In this document: positions 35,598-44,726 of the stretch, one piece after another
How positions within the stretch are numbered: position 1 is the first letter of the stretch
Layout of the letters: each line of letters opens with the position of its first letter
Position numbers and translations under genes: made by a program
The notes under the pieces: generated by a model
The model's database searches: none
The model's input: the letters and a program-made list of their open reading frames with translations, nothing else
What the model was told of the DNA's origin: nothing
Assembly (NCBI RefSeq): GCF_011578045.1
Contig: NZ_CP049801.1
Location: 2,604,001 to 2,668,000 of the forward strand
Direction of reading: 5' to 3'
DNA length: 64,000 nucleotides
DNA from: Acinetobacter shaoyimingii
GTDB taxonomy: Bacteria > Pseudomonadota > Gammaproteobacteria > Pseudomonadales > Moraxellaceae

Positions 35598-35935
35598 GAG
35601 TTGGTGAGAAATTTATCATTCAACCATCAACCATCAAAATCTTAAGATATCCGTTCATTGCCACGTTAGCATCTTTAATCATTGTCTAATCAGTGGCGTA
35701 ATCACTGTTATTCAATTTCACTCAAAATGAATAAGCTCCAGCATTTTTGAGATAAGTTATGCAAAATTAATGATTTTTATATAATTTTAGTTAACGCTAA
35801 ACTAGCACAACAATAAACTAACCAAAGCATATACAGAGCCATATCCATGATTCTCGCCCAAGATAGTATGAAGATAAAGATTATGGCCATTTCATTTCAA
35901 TATTCACTTTATGATCAAAATGCATTTTCTCCAGT
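35598..35935. other. Gene-free stretch
   Basis: About 340 AT-rich bases before the TauE-like gene. I see no open frame, RNA or clear promoter; a short CAACCATCAACCATC tandem occurs near 35621. Confidence 0.4.
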
Positions 35936-36670
35936 ATGACTAGCTGGCTCATCTTCATACTCGGTGCAAGTCTTGCAGGCTTTGTGCAAGGTTTAACTGG
36001 ATTTGCCTTTGCACTCATAGCCATGTCTTTTTGGGTTTGGATTCTCCCACCTCAGTTGTCTGCACCATTAGTGGTATTTGCATCTCTGTGGTGTCATATT
36101 ATTTCTTTAAGCCACGAGCAGAAACATGAATTTTCGGTTTCACTGGTTGCACCCTATATATTGGCAGGTTTAATTGGCATTCCTTTAGGTACCTATTTAC
36201 TCGACATTGTACGTGCAGATATTTTTAAGATCATACTCGGCATATTTCTCATCATCTGGTGCCCAATCATGTATTTTGCACCACAGTTCAGTCTACTGAA
36301 AAGTGCAGGAAAAACGGCAGATGCTACGATTGGATTTGCCGGAGGGATATTGGGTGGATTGGGTGGTTTTTGCGGTGCACTCCCCTCTGCTTGGGTGATG
36401 CTGAAAAATCTGCCCAAAGCACAACAACGCTATATTTTAAGACATTTCAATTTTGCCATTCAGCTTTTTACAATTTTGGTCTATTTATATAAAGGTACGA
36501 TTAATGCCTCACATTTGACCTATATCGTTATCATTCTTGTTGCAGTAAGTATTCCAGCCATATTAGGCGCACAATATTTTTATAAAATTTCAGAACGTCA
36601 ATTTAAACATCTGGTACTAAGCTTGCTCTTTGCTTCTGGCTGTGTATTGGTGAGTACACAATTTCTTTAA
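35936..36670 (+). CDS. TauE/SafE-family permease
   Basis: A 244-residue inner-membrane protein with 7-8 hydrophobic segments. It opens with GASLAGFVQGLTGFAFALIAMSFWVW and repeats the motif as GFAGGILGGLGGFCGALPSAWVM in the second half, the internal duplication of the TauE/SafE (DUF81) family. These are proposed exporters of sulfite, sulfoacetate or organic anions. Substrate unknown. The ribosome site (CTCCAGT) is weak. It stands alone. Confidence 0.85.
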   Translation: MTSWLIFILGASLAGFVQGLTGFAFALIAMSFWVWILPPQLSAPLVVFASLWCHIISLSHEQKHEFSVSLVAPYILAGLIGIPLGTYLLDIVRADIFKIILGIFLIIWCPIMYFAPQFSLLKSAGKTADATIGFAGGILGGLGGFCGALPSAWVMLKNLPKAQQRYILRHFNFAIQLFTILVYLYKGTINASHLTYIVIILVAVSIPAILGAQYFYKISERQFKHLVLSLLFASGCVLVSTQFL

Positions 36671-36831
36671 GCATTTTATTCAGCCACTTGATATGTAAAT
36701 GAATATAGTGAGTAAAATGTGCCGAATTTAGCAACAAACAGCTCTAAATCTACTCAATTTATGCAAATATCTTTAGCAAAAAAAATGAAAAACTTTAGAA
36801 TATCGCCAATTATTCATTCACGCTCTTCTAA

Positions 36832-37167
36832 ATGAAAATAGCCTTACTTTTTAGCATGTTATTCATTTTAACTGGATGTAGTCTTACAACTTCAACTGAA
36901 ATAGAAAATGCGGAAGAAATCTTCACACATTTTGACTGTAAGAATATTGATAATGAGCAATTATCCCATAGTCCACTCACAGCTTTTCATGAACGAACGC
37001 TTGCCGTGAGTAAAGATCGCGCGTTGAAATATATTCAAGATTATAAATCAGGCGAGATTACAGATATTCCGATTGAAAACTTTATACAAGAGCAATATAT
37101 CACCTATAAATCTGCGTGTGAGTTATTGGGCGGAGTTACTTTGCATCCAACTCATCCAACAAAATAG
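36832..37167 (+). CDS. Small lipoprotein of unknown function
   Basis: A 111-residue product with a short signal sequence and lipobox LTGC (Cys16). The mature region is acidic, with two further Cys residues (in HFDCKN and KSACELLGG). No domain recognised. Upstream sequence is AT-rich and the ribosome site weak. Confidence 0.6.
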   Translation: MKIALLFSMLFILTGCSLTTSTEIENAEEIFTHFDCKNIDNEQLSHSPLTAFHERTLAVSKDRALKYIQDYKSGEITDIPIENFIQEQYITYKSACELLGGVTLHPTHPTK

Positions 37168-37372
37168 ATTTGTGAGTGGCTGAAATAATGGGCCATCTTG
37201 CCTAAGTATTTCATTTATTGAATTTTAATTTTTATAACCCTTTGAAATAATAAAATTTAACCATTAAATAAATATAAATTTACAGTTTATATCCACTACA
37301 CATTCTCATTTCCTACTAGAACTCATATATTAGAGAAAAATAAAACCTTAATCATGTGATAAGAGTAATAAA

Positions 37373-38320
37373 ATGAAATCAAATAGATACTTGAGTTTTA
37401 TATTCATTATTTTAAGTTCTTTAACACTTGTAGCTTGTAATGATGATGACAAATCCGATAACACATCAAATCCATCTATAAATAATACTCCACCCTCTTC
37501 TACGGCACCTAATGTTCCTGAGTATATCATCAGTGAAAATTATCAGCTTGATCAAACCTATCTTTCACCAAACCAAGATGCTCGGCAAATGATGCTGGTA
37601 TTACACTATACAGCCATTCCGCTTGAGGAAACTTTACGTCGCTTTATGAGTGAAGAATACGCTGTGAGTAGCCATTATTTAATTCCTGAGCAGGCTCAGA
37701 ATTCTAAGTTTATTGTATACAACCTTGTTCCAGATGATAAACGTGCTTGGCATTCAGGAACTAGTTATTGGCAAGGCAATCGAAATCTAAACCCATCAAG
37801 CATTGGTATTGAAATTGTCAATCTGGGCTTTCCTGAAACGGATGAATTGGTTCCGCTGATGCAACGACGCTGGTATCCATACGCATCAAAACAACAAATT
37901 GAAGTTCTTGCTGAAGTCATCAAAAAAATTGTTAACAAATATCAAATTACACCATCACGTATTATTGGGCATAGCGATATAGCACCTGGCCGAAAATTCG
38001 ATCCAGGTCCTTTATTTCCTTGGGAGCAATTGTACCGAGAGCATGGTATAGGTGCTTGGTATGATGATGAAACCGTCAATTTTTACCGACTTTATTTCCC
38101 TTGGAAAGACGATGTTCAATCATTGCAAAGCAAACTTGCAGCATATGGCTATGATGTACCACAAAATGGCATTTATGATGATGATACTAAAAACGCTGTA
38201 TCTGCATTTCAAATGCATTTTTACCCTAAAAAATATGATGGTATAGCCGATGTGGAAACTATTGCTCGTTTAGATGCACTGTTGGAAAAATACCGCGGTC
38301 AACAACGTCCAACACTCTAA
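37373..38320 (+). CDS. N-acetylmuramoyl-L-alanine amidase lipoprotein (AmiD-like)
   Basis: A 315-residue envelope enzyme that cuts the bond between MurNAc and L-Ala in peptidoglycan. It has a signal sequence with lipobox LVAC (Cys22), an Asp/Asn/Ser/Pro-rich linker, and an amidase_2 domain. The domain has the first zinc His in MLVLHYTAIP, a Glu in SIGIEIVNLG and the second His with Asp in IIGHSDIAPGRKFDPGP. A peptidoglycan-binding domain (about 240-310, QSLQSKLAAYGYDVPQNG) ends the protein. The layout matches outer-membrane AmiD, which acts in muropeptide recycling. Confidence 0.92.
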   Translation: MKSNRYLSFIFIILSSLTLVACNDDDKSDNTSNPSINNTPPSSTAPNVPEYIISENYQLDQTYLSPNQDARQMMLVLHYTAIPLEETLRRFMSEEYAVSSHYLIPEQAQNSKFIVYNLVPDDKRAWHSGTSYWQGNRNLNPSSIGIEIVNLGFPETDELVPLMQRRWYPYASKQQIEVLAEVIKKIVNKYQITPSRIIGHSDIAPGRKFDPGPLFPWEQLYREHGIGAWYDDETVNFYRLYFPWKDDVQSLQSKLAAYGYDVPQNGIYDDDTKNAVSAFQMHFYPKKYDGIADVETIARLDALLEKYRGQQRPTL

Positions 38321-38355
38321 ATGAAAAATTTGAATATTAATTTAAATATGATAGA

Positions 38356-38387
38356 AGACTTGATCTTATAGTAGGATCAAGTCTTTT
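38356..38387. terminator. Bidirectional terminator between convergent genes
   Basis: AGACTTGATC/GATCAAGTCT 10-bp arms, 9-base loop, TTT. Confidence 0.75.
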
Positions 38388-38400
38388 GTGCTCAATGACC

Positions 38401-39000
38401 TTATTTGCTCAAATAACGTGTATCAACACTATATAAGTTTTCAAATTTAGGCGTAATATTGGCATAAAATTGCATTATTTCAGCCATGTCTTTTTGCATA
38501 TCGCCAGTAGGATAAATAATTTTGCCTACCCCTGTTTTTTTCTTTGCATAATCCATATATGCCAACGCGATCGGAACGTTTGCTTTCAGCGCAATATGGT
38601 AAAAACCTGTTTTCCATTGCTCTTGTTTAGCACGAGTTCCTTCTGGAGTAATGAGCATTACCAGTTTCGGATGCGTTTCAAACAATTCAGCCATTACATC
38701 CACCATGCTCGGACGCTCTTCACCTGGTTTTTTTGGACGACGATTAATCCCTATTCCACCCAAAGCACGAACAAATGGTCTAAAGGGAAATTTCATATAA
38801 CTGTCTTTAATGGTCAGACGTACATTTACCCCTAATGCTTTTAGTGCCAATCGTGCATACAGTGCATCCCAATTACTGGTATGAGGCGCTGCCAGCATAA
38901 CGCATTGATCTAAGTCTAATGGCCAGTGATTATCAATTTCCCACCCCATTAACCCCAAACTTTGTTCAGCTAATTTTTCGAACATTAATGACCCACTCAT
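38401..39000 (-). CDS. Lysophospholipid acyltransferase-family protein (PlsC-like)
   Basis: A 199-residue acyltransferase. Motif I is APHTSNWDALYA (HX4D), motif III is TPEGTRAKQEQWKTGFYHIA, and GIGINRRP is the motif II region. The short soluble form with no clear membrane anchor resembles the 1-acyl-glycerol-3-phosphate acyltransferase-like proteins of unknown acceptor. A paralog of the same length and motif order lies at 62496. The start may be ATG 39000 or ATG 38985; neither has a strong ribosome site. Confidence 0.82.
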   Translation of the reverse strand: MSGSLMFEKLAEQSLGLMGWEIDNHWPLDLDQCVMLAAPHTSNWDALYARLALKALGVNVRLTIKDSYMKFPFRPFVRALGGIGINRRPKKPGEERPSMVDVMAELFETHPKLVMLITPEGTRAKQEQWKTGFYHIALKANVPIALAYMDYAKKKTGVGKIIYPTGDMQKDMAEIMQFYANITPKFENLYSVDTRYLSK

Positions 39001-39315
39001 TCAAAAGGTGCAAAGTTTATCAGCTCTTAAATAAAAATATTAAATAAATGAATATTATAGATGACTCACGAGATTTTTTTTATTTGCAATATCAATTCAA
39101 ACTACAATTTTTTGAATAGATATCAAACTTCTTTATGAGTTTGAGTGATTCAAAAAAGTAAAATATAAGCGATAAATTTAAAAGCAGAACCACCGTTAGA
39201 CTGCTTCTTGTCGCATTTAATTACATGATCACGCTGTTTTATTTTTCTAGAACTTTTATTGTATGAGATTAAGCATTTGAGCTTAATCAATGACAATGAA
39301 TAATTTAGGTGATTT
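39001..39315. other. Gene-free stretch
   Basis: 315 AT-rich bases between divergent genes, expected to hold both promoters; a short AGCAG/CTGCT hairpin lies near 39182. Nothing else recognised. Confidence 0.4.
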
Positions 39316-39816
39316 ATGAAAAAAACAACACTTACACTCGCACTTTTAGCAATCATATTAAGTGCGTGTAGCAAACCTAAACCAGAAAACTCGACTGAGT
39401 CGACTCCACCTAATGAAGTTACTGCAACCCAACCAGCTGCACCAGAAACACCAGCAAGTTCAAGTGCACTCGTTGTTGGTGAAAACACTGAAAATTCACT
39501 TGACTGGAATGGTGAATATGAAGGCGTACTGCCATGTGCGGATTGTGAAGGAATTAAGACAGAGCTTGAGTTAAAAAATGATAAAACCTATGAGCTCAGT
39601 GAAGAGTATCTCGGTAAAGGCAAAGGAAATGAACATAAGGTTAAAGGTACATTTAAATTTGACAGCGAAAATTCATCTATTATTGTTTTGGACCAAGCTG
39701 GAGATAACCGTAAATACTTTATTGGGGAAGGTTTTGCAGAAGCCCGTGCTGTAGAAACAGGTGAAGCAATTACTGGCCCACTTGCTGCGCACTATAAATT
39801 AAAGAAACAACCTTAG
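39316..39816 (+). CDS. NlpE-like copper-resistance lipoprotein
   Basis: A 166-residue lipoprotein with lipobox LSAC (Cys18), then a Pro/Thr/Ser/Ala-rich linker and one NlpE N-terminal domain (about 57-165). The signature YEGVLPCADCEGIKTELEL contains the CxxC pair. E. coli NlpE senses copper and surface contact for the Cpx pathway. The C-terminal OB domain of the enteric protein is absent here, as in many relatives. Confidence 0.85.
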   Translation: MKKTTLTLALLAIILSACSKPKPENSTESTPPNEVTATQPAAPETPASSSALVVGENTENSLDWNGEYEGVLPCADCEGIKTELELKNDKTYELSEEYLGKGKGNEHKVKGTFKFDSENSSIIVLDQAGDNRKYFIGEGFAEARAVETGEAITGPLAAHYKLKKQP

Positions 39817-39829
39817 TTTTAAAAAAGAT

Positions 39830-39896
39830 CTCGACAAGGCAATAGCCCTGATCATCAATTCATAACTGATTTGTGTTGTCTTAACCTATAACACAA
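39830..39896. repeat. Dispersed ~66-bp repeat, copy B
   Basis: Second copy of the element at 25487-25552, one base longer, located directly after the NlpE-like stop codon. The terminal hairpin TTGTGTT/AACACAA is preserved. Confidence 0.75.
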
Positions 39897-39926
39897 CCAA
39901 TGGATGAAATATCAAAAGATCTTAAT

Positions 39927-39955
39927 AAAAAAACCCTGCTTTCGCAGGGTTTTTT
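39927..39955 (-). terminator. Terminator of aceA
   Basis: AAAACCCTGC-TTTC-GCAGGGTTTT flanked by A and T runs, just beyond the aceA stop. Confidence 0.88.
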
Positions 39956-39970
39956 GAATCACTTCAGTGC

Positions 39971-41575
39971 TTAGTGAGCAGAGAATTGGTTCATTGTGTT
40001 TTTAGAGTCATCACCAGCTTTCAATGCATTGTCACCAGCGAAGATTTCTTTGTGATCATCACCAATGTCAGAACCAGCCATTGCTTGGTGTTTAACACAT
40101 GCGATACCACCGCGGATTTCTTTACGTTGTACGCCAGCAACATAAGCCAACATACCTTCAGAACCGAAGTAACCTTGAGCAAGCTCATGAGTAGAAAGCG
40201 CAGCTGTGTGGTATGTAGGAAGTGTGATCAAGTGATGGAACACACCCGCTTCACGTGCAGCATCTGCTTGGAATGTACGTACTTTGTCGTCTGCTTCAGC
40301 AGCCAATTCAGTGTTGTCGTACTCAGCGCTCATTAATTTAGCACGATCGTAAGCAGACACGTCTTTACCTTCAGCAACCCAACGATCGTAAGCTTGTTGA
40401 CGGAAGTTTAATGTCCAGTTGAATGATGGCGAGTTGTTGTAAACAAGTTTCGCATTTGGAATAGTTTCACGTACACGGTTAACCATGTGAGCGATTTCAG
40501 CAACGTTTGGCGTAGCAGTTTCGATCCAAAGGAGGTCAGCACCGTTTTGTAAGCTGGTTACACAGTCAAGTACAACGCGGTCGATTTGAGTACCTTCACG
40601 GAACTGGTACAAACCAGAAGCAAGACGCTTAGGACGGTGTAATTTACCATCACGTTTGATCAGGATTTCATCTTCTTGCGCTTCTGAAATGTCGATTTCA
40701 GTTGTGTCTAAGTAGCTGATGTATTGAGAAGCGATGTCGCCTGGCTCTTTAACCACTGGGATTTTTTGAGTCAAGTCAGCGCCTTCAGAGTCAGTACGCG
40801 CAACGATGATACCGTCATCAAGACCCATTTCTAAGAATGCATAACGTAATGCATGGATTTTAGCGATGAAGTCTTCGTGTGGAACAGTTACTTTACCTGC
40901 TTGGTGACCACATTGTTTCGCATCAGAAACTTGGTTTTCGATTTGAAGTGCACAAGCACCCGCTTCGATCATTTTCTTAGCCAACAAATAAGTTGCTTCT
41001 TCGTTACCGAAACCAGCATCGATATCCGCAATAATTGGCACAACGTGAGTTTGGAAGTTGTCGATTTGTGAAGTGATTTCAGCCGCTTTAGCTGTATCGC
41101 CAGCTTCTTGAGCTTTTTTAAGCGCACGGAAAAGATCGTTTAGTTCTTTCGCATCAGCTTGACGTAAGAAAGTGTAGATTTCTTCGATCAATGCAGGTAC
41201 TGAAGTTTTTTCATGCATAGATTGGTCAGGAAGTGGACCAAATTCAGAACGAAGTGCTGCAACCATCCAACCAGATAAGTAGATGTAGCGACGTTCAGTT
41301 GTACCGAAGTATTTTTTGTTCGCAATCATTTTTTGTTGTGCGATGAAACCGTGCCAGCAACCTAATGATTGAGTGTATTTGCTAGAGTCAGCATCATATG
41401 CTGCCATATCACGACGCATAATTGCAGCTGTGTATTTCGCAATGTCTAAACCAGTTTTGAAACGGTTTTGTAATTGCATACGTGCAGCATCTTCAGGAGA
41501 GATGTCCGCCCAAGTGTTACCGAATTTAGCTTTTAATTCGCGGATTGCATCAATCGCTGTTTGGTATGTAGTCAT
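39971..41575 (-). CDS. aceA: Isocitrate lyase (long form)
   Basis: A 534-residue enzyme that splits isocitrate into succinate and glyoxylate, the first step of the glyoxylate shunt for growth on acetate and fatty acids. It has the catalytic KQCGH loop, PIIADIDAGFGNEEATY with the Mg2+-binding Asp, and the C-terminal block GYFGSEGMLAYVAGVQRKEIRGG. It is about 100 residues longer than the E. coli enzyme, matching the Pseudomonas/Acinetobacter type. A LysR gene is divergent from it across 634 bases, a plausible regulator. Confidence 0.96.
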   Translation of the reverse strand: MTTYQTAIDAIRELKAKFGNTWADISPEDAARMQLQNRFKTGLDIAKYTAAIMRRDMAAYDADSSKYTQSLGCWHGFIAQQKMIANKKYFGTTERRYIYLSGWMVAALRSEFGPLPDQSMHEKTSVPALIEEIYTFLRQADAKELNDLFRALKKAQEAGDTAKAAEITSQIDNFQTHVVPIIADIDAGFGNEEATYLLAKKMIEAGACALQIENQVSDAKQCGHQAGKVTVPHEDFIAKIHALRYAFLEMGLDDGIIVARTDSEGADLTQKIPVVKEPGDIASQYISYLDTTEIDISEAQEDEILIKRDGKLHRPKRLASGLYQFREGTQIDRVVLDCVTSLQNGADLLWIETATPNVAEIAHMVNRVRETIPNAKLVYNNSPSFNWTLNFRQQAYDRWVAEGKDVSAYDRAKLMSAEYDNTELAAEADDKVRTFQADAAREAGVFHHLITLPTYHTAALSTHELAQGYFGSEGMLAYVAGVQRKEIRGGIACVKHQAMAGSDIGDDHKEIFAGDNALKAGDDSKNTMNQFSAH

Positions 41576-42209
41576 GATATTTTACCCTGTATATAATTTT
41601 AGGATTTATCAATCGAAGGTTAAATCAACTCGGAATTAGTTGTTCAGATTTAGAGCACTTCGTTGCTATGAACCTAGCTTAGTTTGAGTCCAATAATTAA
41701 TCCAATATTCTGCGCTAATTTTCGATATTTATTTAAGAAATATGTAGATCAAAGTCGTATTATATTCCATTTGATTTATTATAAATTATTGTTTTTTATA
41801 TATTTATTAAATTCACCACTCGGCTGTTTTTTACACATTTTGTATAGAATTAATGCATTAGACTTAAGTCTTGAGTGATTTACAACAGTCATTTTGCATG
41901 GTCTAAGCATAAATAAATCCATTCTTTGTACTGGTTTTAGGGTAAATGCTTGATTGTTTGTATGTTTATTTATTCTGCTATATCACATATAGAAATATCC
42001 AGCTGTGAAATATTTTTTTTTGAATAGTGTTAGAATCAAATTGAGCTTTTTATACTGCTTTGTAATCGATGACGCGTTGGTTAACGATTACGTAAATTTA
42101 CCAATTCCAACGCAATTCCGCTGTAATTTGCATCACTTTTTCACACAAAAGCATTTGCTTATGGCATAATCCCTGTTGATTTCAAAAATTTATTCTCGGT
42201 ATTTTTTTT
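41576..42209. other. Divergent promoter region between aceA and LysR gene
   Basis: 634 AT-rich bases with no open frame worth calling. Two perfect palindromes lie side by side: TAATGCATTA (41851-41860) and AGACTTAAGTCT (41860-41871). They are candidate operators, unproven. Confidence 0.5.
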
Positions 42210-43202
42210 ATGAATCTGGAGAGGGTTGATCTCAACCTATTAATTTACCTTGACGTATTATTACGTGAAAAAAACGTAACTCGTGCCGCAGAACAACTGG
42301 GTGTCACCCAACCTGCGATGAGTAACATCCTAAGACGTCTACGTAACTTATTTAATGATCCTCTGCTCATTCGTTCTTCTGAGGGCATGACCCCAACAGA
42401 ACGCGCTCTGGAATTACAACCTCGAATCCGTGATGCTTTATCTGATCTTTCCATGATCTTAGAGCCACGCACAGAATTTCGACCTTATACGTCTAATCGT
42501 GTTTTCCGCATTATGACGTCTGATTATGCTGAAGCAACGTTAGTTCCTCGTTTAGTGAAAGCATTAAGGTCAGAAGCTCCCAACGTCGTACTGGATTTCT
42601 TAACACCAAGTGATGTGTCTTATCGAGACATGGAACAAGGTAAAGTCGATCTTGCGATTAACCGCTTCAATGAAATCCCACAAAGTTTTCACCAAGTTTT
42701 GGTTTGGCGAGACAGTTTTTCTTGTTTGCTCAATCAAAAACACCCCGCAGTCAATAACCTCAACTTAAAAAGTTATTTAGATGCTCAACATATTTGGGTC
42801 TCTAAAACAGGTATGGGTGTCGGTTTTGGTGTGAACCCTGAAAAACAAGCTGGCTTAGGCTGGATTGATCAAGCTTTAGAACGTATTGGGCAAAAACGTA
42901 AAATCTCAGTGTTCACTCGTCATTATCAAATGCCTGGATTATTGGCATCGAATGTTGACTTGATTGCTACATTGCCTTCACGTATCGCTCGTTTACAAGC
43001 AAAAAGCCAAAACTTAATGATTAAAGACCCACCTTTTTATATTCCTGAATTTGAATTAAAAATGGCTTGGTGTCCTCTGCTTCATCATCATCCTGCACAT
43101 CGTTGGTTAAGACAATTGATCTTATATGTTGCGCGTCAAATGATTGAAGAAGAAAATCGTGAATTTTTGTCTAATAATAATGCGCAAGTGTCACATTTTT
43201 AA
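42210..43202 (+). CDS. LysR-family transcriptional regulator
   Basis: A 330-residue regulator with an N-terminal winged HTH (LNLLIYLDVLLREKNVTRAAEQLGVTQPAMSNILRRLRNLFNDPLLIRS, residues 8-56, given here in parts: helix-turn-helix at about 22-41). A periplasmic-binding-like effector domain follows. The NodD/NahR-like spacing DLNLLIYLDVLL and RSSEGMTPTERA is typical of that LysR subgroup. Divergent from aceA, so control of the glyoxylate shunt is a reasonable inference but unproven. A hairpin follows. Confidence 0.88.
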   Translation: MNLERVDLNLLIYLDVLLREKNVTRAAEQLGVTQPAMSNILRRLRNLFNDPLLIRSSEGMTPTERALELQPRIRDALSDLSMILEPRTEFRPYTSNRVFRIMTSDYAEATLVPRLVKALRSEAPNVVLDFLTPSDVSYRDMEQGKVDLAINRFNEIPQSFHQVLVWRDSFSCLLNQKHPAVNNLNLKSYLDAQHIWVSKTGMGVGFGVNPEKQAGLGWIDQALERIGQKRKISVFTRHYQMPGLLASNVDLIATLPSRIARLQAKSQNLMIKDPPFYIPEFELKMAWCPLLHHHPAHRWLRQLILYVARQMIEEENREFLSNNNAQVSHF

Positions 43203-43220
43203 TCATACTTGACTTATTTT

Positions 43221-43248
43221 TTTACAATTTTCAGTTTAGCGCTATAAT
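43221..43248 (+). promoter_or_regulatory. Predicted sigma70 promoter for the CBS-domain gene
   Basis: TTTACA (43221-43226), 16-base spacer, TATAAT (43243-43248). The expected start near 43255 lies inside the left arm of the following hairpin. Confidence 0.65.
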
Positions 43249-43287
43249 AGAAAGGTAGTGGATTAATTCACTACCTTTCTTGTTTTT
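43249..43287 (+). terminator. Terminator of the LysR gene, overlapping a promoter
   Basis: 12-bp arms AGAAAGGTAGTG/CACTACCTTTCT, 8-base loop, then TGTTTTT. It starts at the base after the TATAAT box. Confidence 0.8.
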
Positions 43288-43328
43288 ATGTTACAACTTT
43301 CATAATAATTTCAAACTAAAGGTGTTTT

Positions 43329-44654
43329 GTGAGTCTCTTTCAGAATATCGTGATTATCATTCTTTTGATTGCTGGTGCTGGCTTTCTCTCATTGAGTGAG
43401 ATTGCACTTGCGGGATCACGTAAAGTTAAGTTAAAAATTTTAGCTGAATCAGGAGATGACCGCGCACAAAAAGTTTTAGATCTTCAAGAAAATTCAGCTA
43501 ATTTTTTTGCGGCATCACAAATTGGCTTAAACGCTGTTGCCATTCTCGGTGGTATTTTAGGTGAAGGCGCTTTTCGTCCATACTTTTACAATATGGTCAC
43601 GAATTTTTATCAAGGACCATGGGCTGAAACCATTAGTTTTACCCTTTCCTTTACCTTAGTAACTTCCCTATTCATTTTATTCGCAGACTTAATGCCAAAA
43701 CGTTTGGCCATGATTGCACCTGAAAAAATTTCAGTTTCAGTAATCAAACCTATTCATGTGTTTATTGCGATTTGTCGTCCTTTATCGTGGTTTATTAACG
43801 CCATTGCAAACTTGCTTTTCCGTCTATTTAAAGTCAATACCACTCGCGATGACAACATCACTTTTGACGATATCTCTGCGGTCATGGATGCAGGTGCTCA
43901 AGCAGGCGTATTACAAAAACAAGAACATCATTTTATTGAAAATGTATTTGAGCTTGAAGAACGTAATGTTCCCTCGAGTATGACCACACGTGAAAATGTG
44001 GTTTATTTCACCTTGAATGAATCTGAAGAAAGTATTCGTCAAAAACTGGCTGAATACCCTTACTCAAAATTTTTAGTGTGTAGTGAAAACATTGATGATG
44101 TCATTGGTTACGTCGATGCCAAGGATATTTTAGTTCGTATTCTCAAAAATCAGTCCTTACTTCAATTGAATGAAAGCACAATTCGTAATGTATTAACCAT
44201 TCCAGATACATTAACTCTTTCTGAATTGTTGGATCGCTTCCGCTCGAGCAAAGAAAAATTTGCCGTAGTGTTCAACGAATATGCGCTTGTCGTAGGTGTC
44301 ATTACGCTGTCAGACATCATGATCACCGTGATGGGTGATTGGGTGACTCCTACTGATGAAGATGTTCAAATCATTAAGCGTGATGCCAATTCTTGGTTGA
44401 TTGATGGGAGTACCCCAATTGAAGACCTAAAGCATGCTTTAGCCATTGATGAAATGCCAGATGATGAAAATTATGAAACTGTTGCCGGTTTTATGATGTA
44501 TAAGCTCCGAAAAATTCCACGCCCTGCAGATACCGTAATCTTTGGTGGATATAAATTTGAAGTGGTCGATGTGGATCATTTTAAAATTGACCAATTATTG
44601 GTGACACGATTGCTTGAACAAAAAGACGAAGTCGACAATCCTGCCGAGTCTTAA
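43329..44654 (+). CDS. CNNM/HlyC-CorC-type membrane protein with CBS domains
   Basis: A 441-residue inner-membrane protein. A DUF21 (CNNM) transmembrane domain comes first (residues 1-190, LSLSEIALAGSRKVKLKILAESGD). Then come a tandem CBS pair (about 215-340) that usually binds adenosine nucleotides, and a CorC_HlyC domain at the C-terminus (DDENYETVAGFMMYKLRKIPRPAD). Relatives (YtfL, PaeA, MgtE-linked CorC) act in Mg2+/Co2+ or polyamine export. The start is GTG at 43329, with AAAGG upstream. Confidence 0.88.
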   Translation: MSLFQNIVIIILLIAGAGFLSLSEIALAGSRKVKLKILAESGDDRAQKVLDLQENSANFFAASQIGLNAVAILGGILGEGAFRPYFYNMVTNFYQGPWAETISFTLSFTLVTSLFILFADLMPKRLAMIAPEKISVSVIKPIHVFIAICRPLSWFINAIANLLFRLFKVNTTRDDNITFDDISAVMDAGAQAGVLQKQEHHFIENVFELEERNVPSSMTTRENVVYFTLNESEESIRQKLAEYPYSKFLVCSENIDDVIGYVDAKDILVRILKNQSLLQLNESTIRNVLTIPDTLTLSELLDRFRSSKEKFAVVFNEYALVVGVITLSDIMITVMGDWVTPTDEDVQIIKRDANSWLIDGSTPIEDLKHALAIDEMPDDENYETVAGFMMYKLRKIPRPADTVIFGGYKFEVVDVDHFKIDQLLVTRLLEQKDEVDNPAES

Positions 44655-44670
44655 GTCGAATTTTGGTACA

Positions 44671-44698
44671 AAAAAACCCTTCACTCGAAGGGTTTTTT
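44671..44698. terminator. Bidirectional terminator between convergent units
   Basis: AAAAAACCCTT-CACTCG-AAGGGTTTTTT, serving the CBS-domain gene and probably the minus-strand export cluster. Confidence 0.88.
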
Positions 44699-44726
44699 AA
44701 ACAGTTTTAAAAAGTGATCACGTTAA

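Noticed and set aside
39150..39488. 112-codon minus-strand frame opposite the NlpE-like gene
   Set aside because: Shadow of the coding strand; the plus-strand gene has a lipobox and domain signature.
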